From Ophiobolus disseminans (lineage: Eukaryota > Ascomycota > Dothideomycetes > Pleosporales > Phaeosphaeriaceae), in the NCBI GenBank assembly GCA_010093685.1, contig MU006244.1:248001-312000 (forward strand): 64,000 bases of DNA, given 5' to 3'. Numbering within the stretch: position 1 is the first letter of the stretch; every line of letters starts with the position of its first letter. This document shows positions 44,478 through 55,365 of the stretch, in pieces. The position numbers and the translations under genes are program-made. The notes under the pieces are model-generated. The model saw only the letters and a program-made list of their open reading frames with translations. It searched no databases and had not been told where the DNA came from.

Positions 44478-44720
44478 ATGGGCAGCATTCGATTTTCTGA
44501 GAGGGCACACCTGCCTCCAGAGTCAGACTTCAGTCGCTGGCCAGGCGTGTACGTGGTTCCTGGCAAATTCAAGTCAGCTGCCGACAGACCTCGAGACCCG
44601 GAAGCTTGGGAGAGATATCGAGACCGGGTCGAGAGACTGAAGATACGAGTCCGTAAACGAAAAGCTCGCTACCCACATGGCCAGTACTGGTGGCTTCCCC
44701 GTCCCAGAGTCAAACACTGA
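44478..44720 (+). CDS. Small basic hypothetical protein, array member 6
   Basis: The frame encodes 80 residues with an N-terminal FSRWPGVYVVPGKFK segment and a basic C-terminal helix, AWERYRDRVERLKIRVRKRK, then YWWLPRPRVKH. It is in a different frame from members 2-5 and overlaps the start of member 7. Unrecognised. Confidence 0.3.
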   Translation: MGSIRFSERAHLPPESDFSRWPGVYVVPGKFKSAADRPRDPEAWERYRDRVERLKIRVRKRKARYPHGQYWWLPRPRVKH

Positions 44721-45129
44721 GGGTACAAATAACCCCGGAGCTTACCAGTGCGTTCATTGCTACGTTCAAGTCTACGCTCCGATTACCGTTCATTCTGGGA
44801 CGGCACCTCGGCCCTCACCAGCACAACTGTCATCCGACTCGGAAGATGAGCAGCCAAGAAGACCATCCTCTTTTCATACGGTTTCCAGTGTGTCCACCGC
44901 CGGTTTCAGACGAGTGCCTCGACGAAAGAAATCCATTGGCAAGACTCGCAAGAAAAAATCGGTCCTCGCCTGGCTGATTGCACGACTACAAAGGTTCCGA
45001 GAGAGCTTTTCTCGTCAAGCAGCGGAGCCGGAAGTGCCCTCGGAGGACGGCCCAGTAGTACCACAGGAGCAGCAAATTGCCATCCGTCCTGCTCAGAGGT
45101 CTCGACCCCGGACCAGCTCTCATCGATAG
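44677..45129 (+). CDS. Small basic hypothetical protein, array member 7
   Basis: The frame encodes 150 residues, the longest of the array. It has an N-terminal Cys pair (CVHC), a Ser/Asp/Pro-rich middle, a basic helix, RRKKSIGKTRKKKSVLAWLI, then ARLQRFRESFSRQ and an acidic/Pro tail ending in an Arg/Ser run. The basic-then-hydrophobic arrangement recalls members 2-4. Unrecognised. Confidence 0.35.
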   Translation: MASTGGFPVPESNTEGTNNPGAYQCVHCYVQVYAPITVHSGTAPRPSPAQLSSDSEDEQPRRPSSFHTVSSVSTAGFRRVPRRKKSIGKTRKKKSVLAWLIARLQRFRESFSRQAAEPEVPSEDGPVVPQEQQIAIRPAQRSRPRTSSHR

Positions 45130-45375
45130 CAACAAAGATGACGGCTACCAATCATCTTTCCACAGGGGTGCGATCACCCTTCAGCACTCGTCGAAGCCTC
45201 CCGAGCTGGGGTAAATATCGCGAGAGGTTCTGGTGTTGGCGCAGACTTATATCTTACCGAGTTACGGCGAGGTGTGAAGTGGTCGCCCGCCGCGCAACTG
45301 ATGCTGCTCGGAGGTGAGCTCGGACGCTCCGCAACCTTCAACGCGCACCAACCGCACCACGTCATACTTTGCACC

Positions 45376-47282
45376 ATGCTCGCCAACAACGCGCGCAGTC
45401 TGTTCACTGCTATCTCGAAACGACCTTTCATATGTCAAGCATGCTTGCGCCGAGTTCGAGGCTTCCAATTGGGCCTCACATCGCGGTCCACGCCTTCTAC
45501 ATCACGAGGACTTCAGACAAGTGGCCAAGAAATACCACAAGATGATACGCCATTCCGTAAGGCCTTGAAAGATGCAGCGAAACAGCAAAAGAAAGATAAG
45601 AGTGCGGCGTCTGAGTCAGCCCAAGGCACAACGAAGAGCAAAGATCCACGGTTAGAGAAGTGGGAGCTTACAGTTGGCATCGAGATACACGCCGAACTCA
45701 ACACAGCACGCAAGCTCTTCTCAAGTGCTGCCACTTCCGTAGGCGAGGCTCCGAACAGCCATGTCTCCCTTTTCGACGTCGCCTTTCCGGGAAGCCAACC
45801 GTACTTTCAGAAGGAGACTCTCATACCTGCCCTACGCGGTGCCCTAGCCCTCAACTGCACAATACAACCCAGGAGCAGCTTCGATCGCAAGCACTACTTC
45901 TACCAAGATCAGCCAGCTGGCTACCAGATTACTCAGTACTACGAGCCCTTCGCCCGCAATGGCCACATCACCCTCTATGCCCACGACTTCCCACATGGCG
46001 CTGCTCCCACCGACTGCCCCATCACCATCGGCATCAAGCAAGTTCAGATGGAGCAAGACACCGCCAAAACCGTACAGCAACCACCTTCGACACACCTGCT
46101 CGACTTCAATCGCGTTTCTCACCCCCTAATCGAGATCATCACTCTCCCTCAGATACATGACCCTACGGTTGCTGCCGTGTGCGTGCGCAAGATACAGACC
46201 ATACTCAAGACGGTGAATGCTTGCACGGCCGGCATGGAGATGGGTGGACTACGGGCGGATGTCAACGTTTCTATTCTTGAGCGCAACGGAGAGGCAGGAG
46301 GTGAACACTCGTATCACGGTGTGACTGGCCTTGGGCAACGAACCGAGATCAAGAACCTGGCAAGTGTGAAGGCCGTCGAAGATGCCATCATCGCCGAACG
46401 AGACCGTCAGATTGACTTGCTTGAGAATGGAGGCACCGTCGAAGGCGAAACACGCGGCTGGACCCTCGGCAGCAAGACCACGAAGCGATTAAGAGGCAAG
46501 GAGGGCGAGATCGATTATCGGTACATGCCTGACCCAGACATTGCTCCTGTTCTGCTGGGAGAAGTAAGCATCTATCGCCTTTCTCTAGCGACTATGGCTG
46601 ACTTATTCTAGGACCTCATCGAACACCTTCGCCTCTCCCTACCCAAGCTCCCCGATACCATGATCGACAAGCTCACCACCAAGTACGGGCTCACCAAGAA
46701 AGACGCCGCCACCCTTCTCTCCCTCGACGATGGCAACCGCCTCGAATACTTCTTCAACATCATGGCCCGGTTACGCGGCTCCCAGCTTCCCACCGAGGAC
46801 CCAGCAGAACTCGGCAGGGTGACCGGCAATTGGTACACATCCCCACTCCACTCTCTAGACTTTCACTAATTCACCGCAGGGTCCTGATGGAACTCGGTAG
46901 CCTCTTCAAGGACACCGACTTTGATCCTTCCCGCGTTGACCCCGCCCAACTCGCATCTATCATCACACACCTGCACCGCAAAACCATCACCTCGCGCTCA
47001 GCTAAGAAACTCCTACTCATGAAGTTCGAGGGCGACGCAAGATCGACGGAGAAAATCATCGAGGAAGAGGATATGACGTTCACGCCCTTGTCGGAACAAG
47101 AATACATGCAGCTGGCGCAGACGTTGGTCGACGAGAAGCCGGATATGGTCAAGGATATCGTGGAGAAGGGACAGGATAAGAAGATTAAGTGGTTCGTTGG
47201 CCAGATGATGAGTAGGAGTCGGGAGGGCAGTGTGGAGCCAGATGAGGCGGAGCGGGTATTGAGGGAGGTGTTGAAGGTTTGA
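45376..47282 (+). CDS. PET112: Mitochondrial glutamyl-tRNA(Gln) amidotransferase subunit B (GatB)
   Basis: GatB is part of the mitochondrial enzyme that converts Glu-tRNA(Gln) to Gln-tRNA(Gln). Exons 45376-46563, 46612-46832 and 46880-47282 (introns 48 and 47 nt) give 603 residues. A long Arg/Ser-rich presequence precedes the GatB core: TVGIEIHAELNTARKLFS (about residues 101-118), the signature RKHYFYQDQPAGYQITQY, and IDYRYMPDPDIAP. The YqeY-like C-terminal domain follows (KWFVGQMMSRS near the end). The frame is open upstream of the chosen ATG to 45274 without another ATG of family type. A spacer with QQKKDKSAASESAQ lies between presequence and core. Confidence 0.94.
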
Positions 47283-47530
47283 TGTGTGGTGTGGTAGGTA
47301 GTATTGATTCTCAAAACATGTTCTATTCTTTCACGCTATGTGTTATCGCTCTTAGCCAATTTGTATCGTGCACCTCTCTTTCACTAACCAAATCCACCTA
47401 CCTCTCTCTCCATAAGAGCAAAAAGAACGCCCCAAACCCACACCTCACCAGCCCTGTCACTGCCCAGATTCGAACTCCCCACCTCCCCCTCCAGCGCAAA
47501 AAAGTCAGCCCACCCGTCGACGATGTCTTG
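47283..47530. other. Region downstream of GatB
   Basis: This stretch has no supported gene. A minus-strand frame across 47398-48042 is low-complexity and unlike any known family. Confidence 0.35.
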
Positions 47531-47648
47531 CTCTCTTGAGTGGATAGGCGAGAAACCCACTCCAAGAGAGTCGAAAACTCCAGATGCCGAGAGGGCGGAG
47601 TTTTATCACGGCACGCTTGCGCTAAGCCGACCTCTGCTGGGGGAGAGG
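47531..47648. other. Run of four consecutive hairpins (structured RNA candidate)
   Basis: Four inverted repeats follow one another. The first is 47531-47543 with 47557-47570 (13 bp and one bulge). The second is 47574-47581 with 47597-47604 (8 bp, inner GCC/GGC stem). The third is 47609-47612 with 47626-47629 (4 bp, inner stem). The fourth is 47631-47635 with 47644-47648 (5 bp). I cannot match them to a known RNA family. The strand is undetermined. Confidence 0.4.
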
Positions 47649-48126
47649 GATTTGGTGTAAGGTTGGGGAGTTGGAGGGTAGTTATAAGGTGGGTGCAGGG
47701 AGAGGAAGTCGAAATTGGGTGTGGGTGTGGGAGGGGAAATGAGGGTGGAGGTTGGGTTAAGGGTCCAGGCGAACCGTGGTGCATGGAGGGGGAGGAGGGC
47801 TTTTTTTTCTTGCTCGAGGCCATGGGTGAGTGTACCGGGATACTGGATTTTTTTCTTTCTCTTTGCTCGAGGTGATTCAGTGCCTGGTTGTCCTCACAGA
47901 TTTTCTTTCGCCAGTGGAAAAATCGTGGTCGGAATCGCATCGCCAACAGTTGAACCTGATAGTCCAACCTGCCTATCCTCACAACTAATTTCTTGAACGA
48001 AATCGAAAGTCCACATCGCCAACGTCTCCAATAAGGCACCACAATACTACAGCCCGTCTGCCCTCAAGCTATCTTGGAGCTTCACATCCGATCCTCCAAA
48101 CCCTCCAGATACACACAGCCCTCACC
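47649..48126. other. Promoter/5' UTR region of the orphan gene
   Basis: These 478 bp precede the 589-residue orphan gene. They are G-rich, then pyrimidine/A-rich near the ATG. No gene is supported. Confidence 0.35.
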
Positions 48127-49896
48127 ATGACGACTCCTATCGCCGAAGCACAAGACAACATGACCATCAGATCCGACAGCATGATAAGCGCCGCAGAACC
48201 CAGCCAGCCGCAGCCAAAGCAAAAATGGAAACCTTACCACTCCCTCAACTCCGCAAAGATGCGCAAACTAAAACTCGACGAAGCACTCAGGAAAATAATG
48301 GGAGGAACCGCACACAACAAGGCCGACATACCCTCACCAAACGCGGCACCAAAGCCGATCAACGCACTCACGGCGCCAAACCTACCCCCAAACCACCCGT
48401 ATCACGGCATTCCACCTCGCAACCGCGCCAAGTGGTTCAACAGCCTCCCGTCATACAGGAGTAATTCCACACTAGCGCCATCAAAGTTTAATCTCCGCAG
48501 GCGTTCAACATTCGACCACGACGAGGACATTCAAGACCTACTATCGCCCAGCGGTACGCGTCTCAACGCGGTGTGGGAAAACGGGAAGATGGTGCCTGCT
48601 TGCGATACCCCACCACTTCCACTTCCACTACGTAGGCCGCGTGTAGAAAGTACAGAACCGCGCCCGGAGATTCCCGTCTTACAGTTGGAGACGAAAGGAC
48701 ATACGATATGCGCTGGCGTGAGGAGTACGTGGGATCGATTTGCGACGAAGACGAAGATTCCTGTTCCTACTACGTTTAAGATGAAGACGGGGTCGTGGGG
48801 AAGGGAGAGACAAAGGTTGGAGTTTGATATTTTGAATTCGAGGCGACAACAAGAGAATAAGGTGAGGATGGTGTTGTCGGATTGTACGTTTCAAGACGTG
48901 CAGAGAGAGGGTGGTGATGGGGGTTTGGCACAAGAGAGAACCATGGGACGAGAGGAGATACGAGATGAGACACGAAAGAGTTCAACGAGAGTACCTACAC
49001 CTGTCGGTCACGATGAAGGATCCGAGCGCGCTGCGGGACTAAGCAGAACTATACCCTCAACACCTGCGAGGACCGACAGCAATACCCGCCCTACACTAGA
49101 AAGCAACCGCCGCTCGAATACCACCACAATCGAGAGCCGCCTCCCCACCCTATCCCACCGCCGCAGAGCACCAGACAGCGGAGTCCTACTCGGCCCAACA
49201 CGCCTATCCAACACCATCCACCGCGCCCCAAACAGCATCCGAAGCACACCAACACCTACACCCACATCTCCCCCTCCCCATAGTCCCACCCTGAGCGAGC
49301 TCCTACGAACCACGAGCCTAGAAGACACGCCCCTAACCCCTAACGAAGCAATCCACATTAGAACCTTGATGCACGAAGTCACACGCGACACCGAGCAGCA
49401 TCGGCATAACACCAGCACTAATTTGCATGTTGCGCGCAACGAAACACTCGAAGAAACCACCGCAAAAGTCCGTCAACGCCTCCAAAAAGCCGACGAAGAA
49501 GCGTCCCGCCAAGTCCGTCGGGAGCAAGAAAGACGCATAGCCGCCCGTACTCTCCCGAGGCAGAAAAGCGCGTACATGCCACAACGCCAGGAGTCACTGA
49601 AGCCCAGTGGATTGAGGCAAGTAGCGTTCATAGAGCCAGTGGACATGCGGTTTATGCCGGATTTCCCGATCGACGATCCCTACACAATGCTCGAAGACAT
49701 TGAGTCGAGTCCCTCTCAACGTCAAGAGGGAAATGGCACGTCGCCAACCGTGTCACCGCTTGGGACGCCGAATACGAGTCCACTACCAGTTGATGGCAGT
49801 GTAGTGCAGAATGATTCTGACAGTGAGAATGAGAGCCGCGAGGAGAGACTGAGGAGGGCAAGGAAAGGGAAAGCGCCGGATAGGCGCGCTCGATGA
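48127..49896 (+). CDS. Orphan disordered protein, 589 residues
   Basis: The product is a single long exon of no family I recognise. Composition is Pro/Thr/Ser/Arg-rich throughout and looks mostly disordered. Possible short conserved elements are WKPYHSLNSAKMRKLKLDEA, PPRNRAKWFNSLPSYRS and RLNAVWENGKMVPACDTPP. A coiled-coil-prone segment, EETTAKVRQRLQKADEEASR, then RRRQERR-like sequence occurs near residues 440-475. The tail is acidic, then basic (RLRRARKGKAPDRRAR). The uninterrupted 1770-bp frame and typical fungal codon use support a real gene. No membrane segment or signal peptide is seen. Confidence 0.75.
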   Translation: MTTPIAEAQDNMTIRSDSMISAAEPSQPQPKQKWKPYHSLNSAKMRKLKLDEALRKIMGGTAHNKADIPSPNAAPKPINALTAPNLPPNHPYHGIPPRNRAKWFNSLPSYRSNSTLAPSKFNLRRRSTFDHDEDIQDLLSPSGTRLNAVWENGKMVPACDTPPLPLPLRRPRVESTEPRPEIPVLQLETKGHTICAGVRSTWDRFATKTKIPVPTTFKMKTGSWGRERQRLEFDILNSRRQQENKVRMVLSDCTFQDVQREGGDGGLAQERTMGREEIRDETRKSSTRVPTPVGHDEGSERAAGLSRTIPSTPARTDSNTRPTLESNRRSNTTTIESRLPTLSHRRRAPDSGVLLGPTRLSNTIHRAPNSIRSTPTPTPTSPPPHSPTLSELLRTTSLEDTPLTPNEAIHIRTLMHEVTRDTEQHRHNTSTNLHVARNETLEETTAKVRQRLQKADEEASRQVRREQERRIAARTLPRQKSAYMPQRQESLKPSGLRQVAFIEPVDMRFMPDFPIDDPYTMLEDIESSPSQRQEGNGTSPTVSPLGTPNTSPLPVDGSVVQNDSDSENESREERLRRARKGKAPDRRAR

Positions 49897-50519
49897 GACT
49901 TGAGAATTATGATTGTGCTTGGTGTATCGATGTTGTGTATGAGATACCCTGATACTCGTAGTGAGAACTTCTACTTGACCTTGGTGTATTTTTACGTAGT
50001 GTGACACAATTGCGACTGACAAGTCGCGAGTCACGAGTGCAAGACAACTTGAGTCAAGCTGGAATGGTTCTTCTAACCGAGATAACGCAAGTCGACAGGT
50101 GACACATATCAGCGCCAAATGTGCCGGGGCTTCTGTGGAGAGAAATAGAGTTATCGTGCTGAAACCAGTGGTTAGTGTCACAGCATGAACAGGACTGGCA
50201 TCACACCGCGCAAGCATCACGACATCACGCAGAAATACCAAGATGTCCCACCGCAGTACAAGACTGCAAGCCATCCTCAATGAGCGGAGGCTCCTGGGGG
50301 ACATCCCGGGCAGGGAAAGGTTTGTTCAGGAATAGATGAATTCGATTGAAGACACTATCCCTCAGCCACCACGCTGACAGCCGAAAACAAAAGTTCTCGC
50401 TGCAAGAGTCGACGTGCACCTGTTGGCAACACGGACCCCAATGCCCATCCCAATGGTATAGCTTTTATATCCTTATCCACCCCAGACGCCGTGAAGTCAT
50501 GCACATTGTTTCGGATCGT
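49897..50519. other. Convergent intergenic region
   Basis: The 623 bp between the orphan gene and RPL28 stop codons contain no supported gene. Confidence 0.4.
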
Positions 50520-51118
50520 TTATGCGACGAGCTGAACGACACCACCAGCCTCCTTGATCTTCTTCTCGGCCTCGGCGGAAACGTAGCGAGCGCGGACAAT
50601 GATGGGGACCTCGGGGAGCCGGCCCTTTCCGAGAACCTTGGCGTCTGCAATTGTTAGTCCAACCGCGAGGAGAGTAGGTGTGAGTATGCATACAGCCAAA
50701 GTCGAGGACGTTGAGGACAGGGGCCTTGTCGCCCTTCTTGGCAAGGTATGCATCGCGCTTCTCAGCGGGGACGAGCGACCAGAGCTTGTCAAGGTTGATG
50801 GTAGGCTTCCAGAATCCATTCTGCATCTTATGGAAGTAACGCATACCGACCTTTCCAAAGTAACCTAAATATAAGAATTAGCAATCGTCTCGCATCAGTT
50901 AGCGCCGTGTATGCTTACCAGGATGGTATTTGTCGATGTTGGTCCTGTGGTGGTGCTGCCCACCTGCCATTCCGCGACCACCAGGATGCTTCCTGTGCTT
51001 TCTACAACTCTATTAGTGACTGACCACAATTTAGGCTGTTCAAAACTTACCCCACACGTCCGTGGCCGGCGGATACGTGACCGCGGTGCTTGCGGGTCTT
51101 TGAAAGTCTCGAAGGCAT
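50520..51118 (-). CDS. RPL28: 60S ribosomal protein uL15 (L27a/L28)
   Basis: Exons 51118-51051, 51001-50919, 50864-50694 and 50644-50520 (introns 49, 54 and 49 nt) encode 148 residues, the usual length. The start is MPSRLSKTRKHRGHVSAGHG. The glycine/histidine-rich GGRGMAGGQHHHRTNIDKYHPG loop and FGKVGMRYFHK are family hallmarks; the C-terminus is RYVSAEAEKKIKEAGGVVQL with VA. Each splice join restores the family consensus, for example LDFG-Y-AKVLGKG. The protein sits near the peptidyl-transferase region of the large subunit. Confidence 0.96.
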
Positions 51119-51698
51119 GGTTGAACTGTTGTCGTGGTTGTCGTTAGTTAACGAAAGCCGAGAGTCGCGAGAATCAACGTGGGCGATATTGTAACCGAGC
51201 GCTAGGGGCGCGGGCCGAGGGTTATTCCGGGATCACGTGCGGTCTGGCGGGGTGAGGGCGAACACCAACTTGGGAATTTCTGGGTTGGGATTTTGAGAGG
51301 GATGTGCTTGGTGCGGTTATGGGGGATGCATACAATTGTTACGTTTGGTGGGCTTAGCTGGCATGCATGGATTCATGCGAGGATGGCTGGGTTTCTGCAT
51401 GCCCATCGCTGCCGATTCAGTCACAATGATAGAGGGCCAAAACGTCACGACGCCCAGCATGTTCAGTACTCATTCTTGTTGAAGGCCTCGTCCATTCGTA
51501 ATCATGGCACGTCTCTATACACTACACCCCATCGCTATGCAATGACAAAACCCACAACGCCTCCACAACTACTTTCTAGCCCCAGTACGGCGTCCGCAGA
51601 CCCACAAACGTCGAACCTACGTCGGTTGTGTCTTCCTTCTTGCGCTGACCTGCTAGCTGCATGGCCGTCAGTAAAGCTCGAAAGGAAGAATGAATGTT
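51119..51698. promoter_or_regulatory. RPL28 promoter / SEC24 3' region
   Basis: This 580-bp gap lies between two minus-strand genes. It contains the uL15 promoter and the SEC24 terminator. No other gene is supported. Confidence 0.4.
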
Positions 51699-54600
51699 CT
51701 AAAGTACCTCTAGCTGTATGTGCCTGTGAACATGCACTAGCCAGTCTACGTAGCTCTGCGCCTCGTTGTTGCGGTCTTCGTACAGGAGTCGTGCAAACTC
51801 GTACTCGGCGCCGTCCAGACCTTGGCGAGCCAGTTGTACTGTGAGGGCTTTGGATGCTCGTGTGCCTTCTAGATACTGTAAAATGTTGCGTACTTGCGCA
51901 TTCAAGTGGGTTTCGAGAATGGGAAGTGAGGACAGGAAAGGGTCCAGAGCTTTCAAGCTATTTTGTCCCTCGCCGAATAGGTCTTCGAGCAAGTTCGGCG
52001 AGACTTGCGAATGGAGCCAGAGTAAACAGATCTGGCCGTTGTCCACAATGTAGACGCCGCCTTCCTCGACCTTCGAGAACGATGCGCGAACGCCTTCAGG
52101 CATGACTAAATGGCCCTTCTCATTCGCGAAGCCATCCCTCTCGTCGAGATCATGAACCGAAATGATCCGTGGGTAGAGATACTGTGACAGCTCTAGAGGC
52201 CCCATCGACTTGATCATCCGCATGTCGTGCACTCTTCGGTCGGTCGGTTCCTTGCCGCCCTTGAAGGCTCTTGACTTGATCAGACCAAGGATGTACATGC
52301 CGAACTCCTTGAGGTTCTCCGGCAGAACAAGCTGGCCAGGAGGGCTATTGCCAGTGAAGTTCTTCCTGTAACCAGCAAGAATATCCACCGTCTTCTCCGT
52401 CAATGCACCTCTTATTTCTTTCAAGTTCTTCTCAGTCATGCGTGCAGCCGCCTCCTTCGCGATGATGCTGACTACAGCATCCTGGTCCACAAACTTCATG
52501 CATTCGCCCGTATTCGGACTTACACTTGCTACGATGTTGATGCATCGCACTCGACGCTCGCCGCTAGCAGTGGTGTAAAGTAACGCGCTCTGGAAGTGGG
52601 CGTCGAGTTTCGGGTCCAACTTGCCATCGTAGCTAAAGAGCACCGCGACAGCCTTGTCGGCGTCAATGACACCAAACTCGAGATCTGCACCAAAGGTGTG
52701 ATGGTAGAAGTTGCCGTGGTATGCTGACACTTGCAGTCCGTTTGAACATCGAACCTTCATCAGCGCTTGATAACCGGTTTCTCTGGTCACGGTGTGCTTG
52801 ATCTCCTTGGATAGCTTGAGCGTGTCTCGCGGCGAGTGGAAGTTGGGGTAGTAAAAGACCTCTCCACCCGTTATTGCGGAAACATGGCCTAGGTAGAGTT
52901 AGTACTTCAAGTTCCTTAAACGGTTCGAACAACTTACCAATGGTTGCAATGTCGAGGTAACCGCCGCTGGGCGCTGCCATAAAGAAGTCGATACCGACTC
53001 CACTTTGTACCATTTTCTCCGCAATTTTGATGAAGCCCGGATGCTCAGTCTTGAGAAGTTTCTTCTCTGCATCTGTGTTGTGTACATTGTTGTCATCGCG
53101 AAGGACGAGCCGTCCAGGACCCCAAGTCGGTAGCGCTGCCAATGAGCATACGATCTTACCTCCTGTAGCTTCCAATGCTGCCACAGCCGAGTTCAGTGTT
53201 GGTAGTAGCGCAGGTTCCGGGTTCTTGAACTCAGAAAACATCCTTGGTAGTTGCGCGAGAAGCGATGTGATGACAGTCTTCGATTGTGTTGGATCGACAA
53301 AGAGGCCCTGGCTGATTGGTACGAACGGGTCTTCAAGGTCCGGCATAACCATCATCTGTGCGGATTGAAGGTTCGGGCTCAAGTTATAGAAATGCATCTC
53401 CTTGTCGAAAGTGACAATGCCAACCTTCGCGCCCTTCGGCAAATTTGAGATTGGCGTACTTTCACTTGCATCCTCATCCGCCTCGCCATATAGAGCCTGT
53501 ATAATTCCCTCGCAGAATCCGTCGAGGAAGCCACGATTGACCGCCTCGGCCGACACATCGATTAGGAAGAGCCACCGCAGACCTACTGGCTCCCTAGACC
53601 AGTACTCTTTGGGGACTGTAAAATCGACCGTTCCAAGCATCAGCTCGGGCCGTTGCAGCCTGTCCGTTCGTGCACCCGTGTGATCGGTGGGCGCAAAGTA
53701 CTCTCCAGGTGTGTCGTTTTGATGAGTGCACATGTTGCAGACAAACTTGTTACCGCCCGACTGGAACTGCATAAAGGGATTGATGTACGCTCGACATCTC
53801 CTGCACCTGGGTGGGCCGATGTCGCCGAAGTCAAGCACTGGTATTGCTTGCTCGCCTTCTTGAAGCGGAGCCAAGGGTTGCAGTACGAGTCCGAGTGGCA
53901 GAGCAGTCGCAGAGAGAGCGTCTTTCGAAATCGGAATATTATTCATCGTTAACCTTGCGTACTTTGGCGAAGAGTTGCCCTGATCAAAAGCAACAAAAGG
54001 AACGGTAGCGGGAGGTGGTAGGTGATGTTCCATTGTCGGATATATGTTCTCTAAGTAATACTTCGCCGGGGCGTCTCGAGATCGCGGAACGCTTGGGATC
54101 TGCTCTGGGTCTACCCGTCCTTGTGCTGAGCCCACTGGTGTTCCTCCTATTTGATGCGATGCGGCCGGTGCTCTTGCAGCATACTGTGCTGGAGAAGCTT
54201 GACTCGATGGGCTAAACAGCGTATTCGCTGGTGCGGGGAACTGGGACATGGCTGGCGTGATCTGAGGTTCCTGCCATTGCGCCCCACCACCCACTTGTGG
54301 CGAGTACTGTATGGGTGTTGCATTTTGGGGCATGCCGTTCAAAGCTGGCGATATTCCGCCAGGTCCCTCGATGTTATGGTATGCGTGCCTGTTTTTCTTC
54401 TTGTGCCTGGGCTGCCCTGCCGAGTCCACGCCCAACCCCACTGCCCCCATCTGGGTCGTCATGTTGTGCACATCCTGGTCGCCTTGATATCCAGGCTGCG
54501 CAAGGGGCGACGGTTGTGGTGGGAAGTAGCTTTCTTGCTGAAGTGGCGCCCCATATTGCGAGGGTGTACCTGCGTATTGGTTCTGAGCCTGACCAACCGC

Positions 54601-54738
54601 AGGACTTCCGCCTTGATTATAACCAGCTGGACTTGCGGCGACAGGCGGTCGCCACTGATTTGGTTCGTCTTTACGTCCAGATCCATTCGGGTTTGGAGAA
54701 CCGGTACCGAGCGCGTGATACATAGCGAAGTCGGACAT
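51699..54738 (-). CDS. SEC24: COPII coat cargo-binding subunit Sec24
   Basis: Sec24 selects cargo into COPII vesicles at ER exit sites. Two exons, 54738-52938 and 52888-51699, are joined across a 49-nt intron with a perfect TACTAAC branch point, giving 996 residues. The N-terminal 220 residues are Gln/Pro/Gly-rich. The zinc finger CRRCRAYINPF...CNMC follows (about 313-340). The trunk domain includes FLIDVSAEAVNRGFLDGFCEGI, the beta-sandwich and helical regions include LEFGVIDADKAVAVLF, and the gelsolin-like end includes YPRIISVHDLDER. An Ala/Pro-rich segment precedes the zinc finger. The first ATG on the frame was taken as the start. Confidence 0.94.
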
Positions 54739-55365
54739 GGATTGCGGCGCGGGGAGGGCACGGTCGAGGTTGAGGTCGAAGGGTAGGACTATGGAGGTAA
54801 TTTGTCGGAAGGATAGCGGATCGCGGAGGGACGCTGGAGTCGTTTATATCACGAGTCGAGCAATGCTCGCGCAGAATTAGTGCGGAGAACAACCAGGGTA
54901 GAATATTGATGATCTGGCTCCATGTTGCACTTTCCTACGATACGTGGTCCGTGCATATGCTCTCACATGTCACGAACTTGACAGTTCTCAAATTTGAAGT
55001 GGGGAGTATTTAGTTGTTACGAGAACACGTTAACATAACTAAAAATTCTCACATTTCGACAGTAAAGCATTTATTCAAGGCATGTGTAGCGTGTGCATTA
55101 ATAGCAGATATCGTTCCCTTTGGTTATGGACTGTGTATCCATGGATGCAAGGACGATCTAGTATATGTCGTGTTCCACAGCCGCAGTCTCAATTCCAGAT
55201 AGTAACTGTTAGCTTGCGCATAGCCTGGAGAGCCTCTGTGAGTCCCTGGAAACTGTCTCGTCAACGTGCCACTCGCATTTAACGCTTCGAACACGTGTTA
55301 CTGGCGCAACTGTGTGGCCATGAGCTGGTGTCCTTGATTTTCCCCTTCCACCATTATGTTCCAAC
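54739..55365. other. Intergenic region SEC24 / AP-2 sigma
   Basis: These 627 bp hold the SEC24 promoter and the AP-2 sigma 3' UTR. An A/T-rich stretch lies around 54990-55050. No gene is supported. Confidence 0.4.

Noticed and set aside
47440..47490. Reverse-strand GTTCGAATC resembling a tRNA T-loop
   Set aside because: The flanking bases do not form a T-stem and no D-arm or anticodon arm can be drawn upstream.
47398..48042. Minus-strand frame of 214 codons
   Set aside because: Low-complexity Pro/Ser/His composition, overlap with the hairpin cluster and no family motif.
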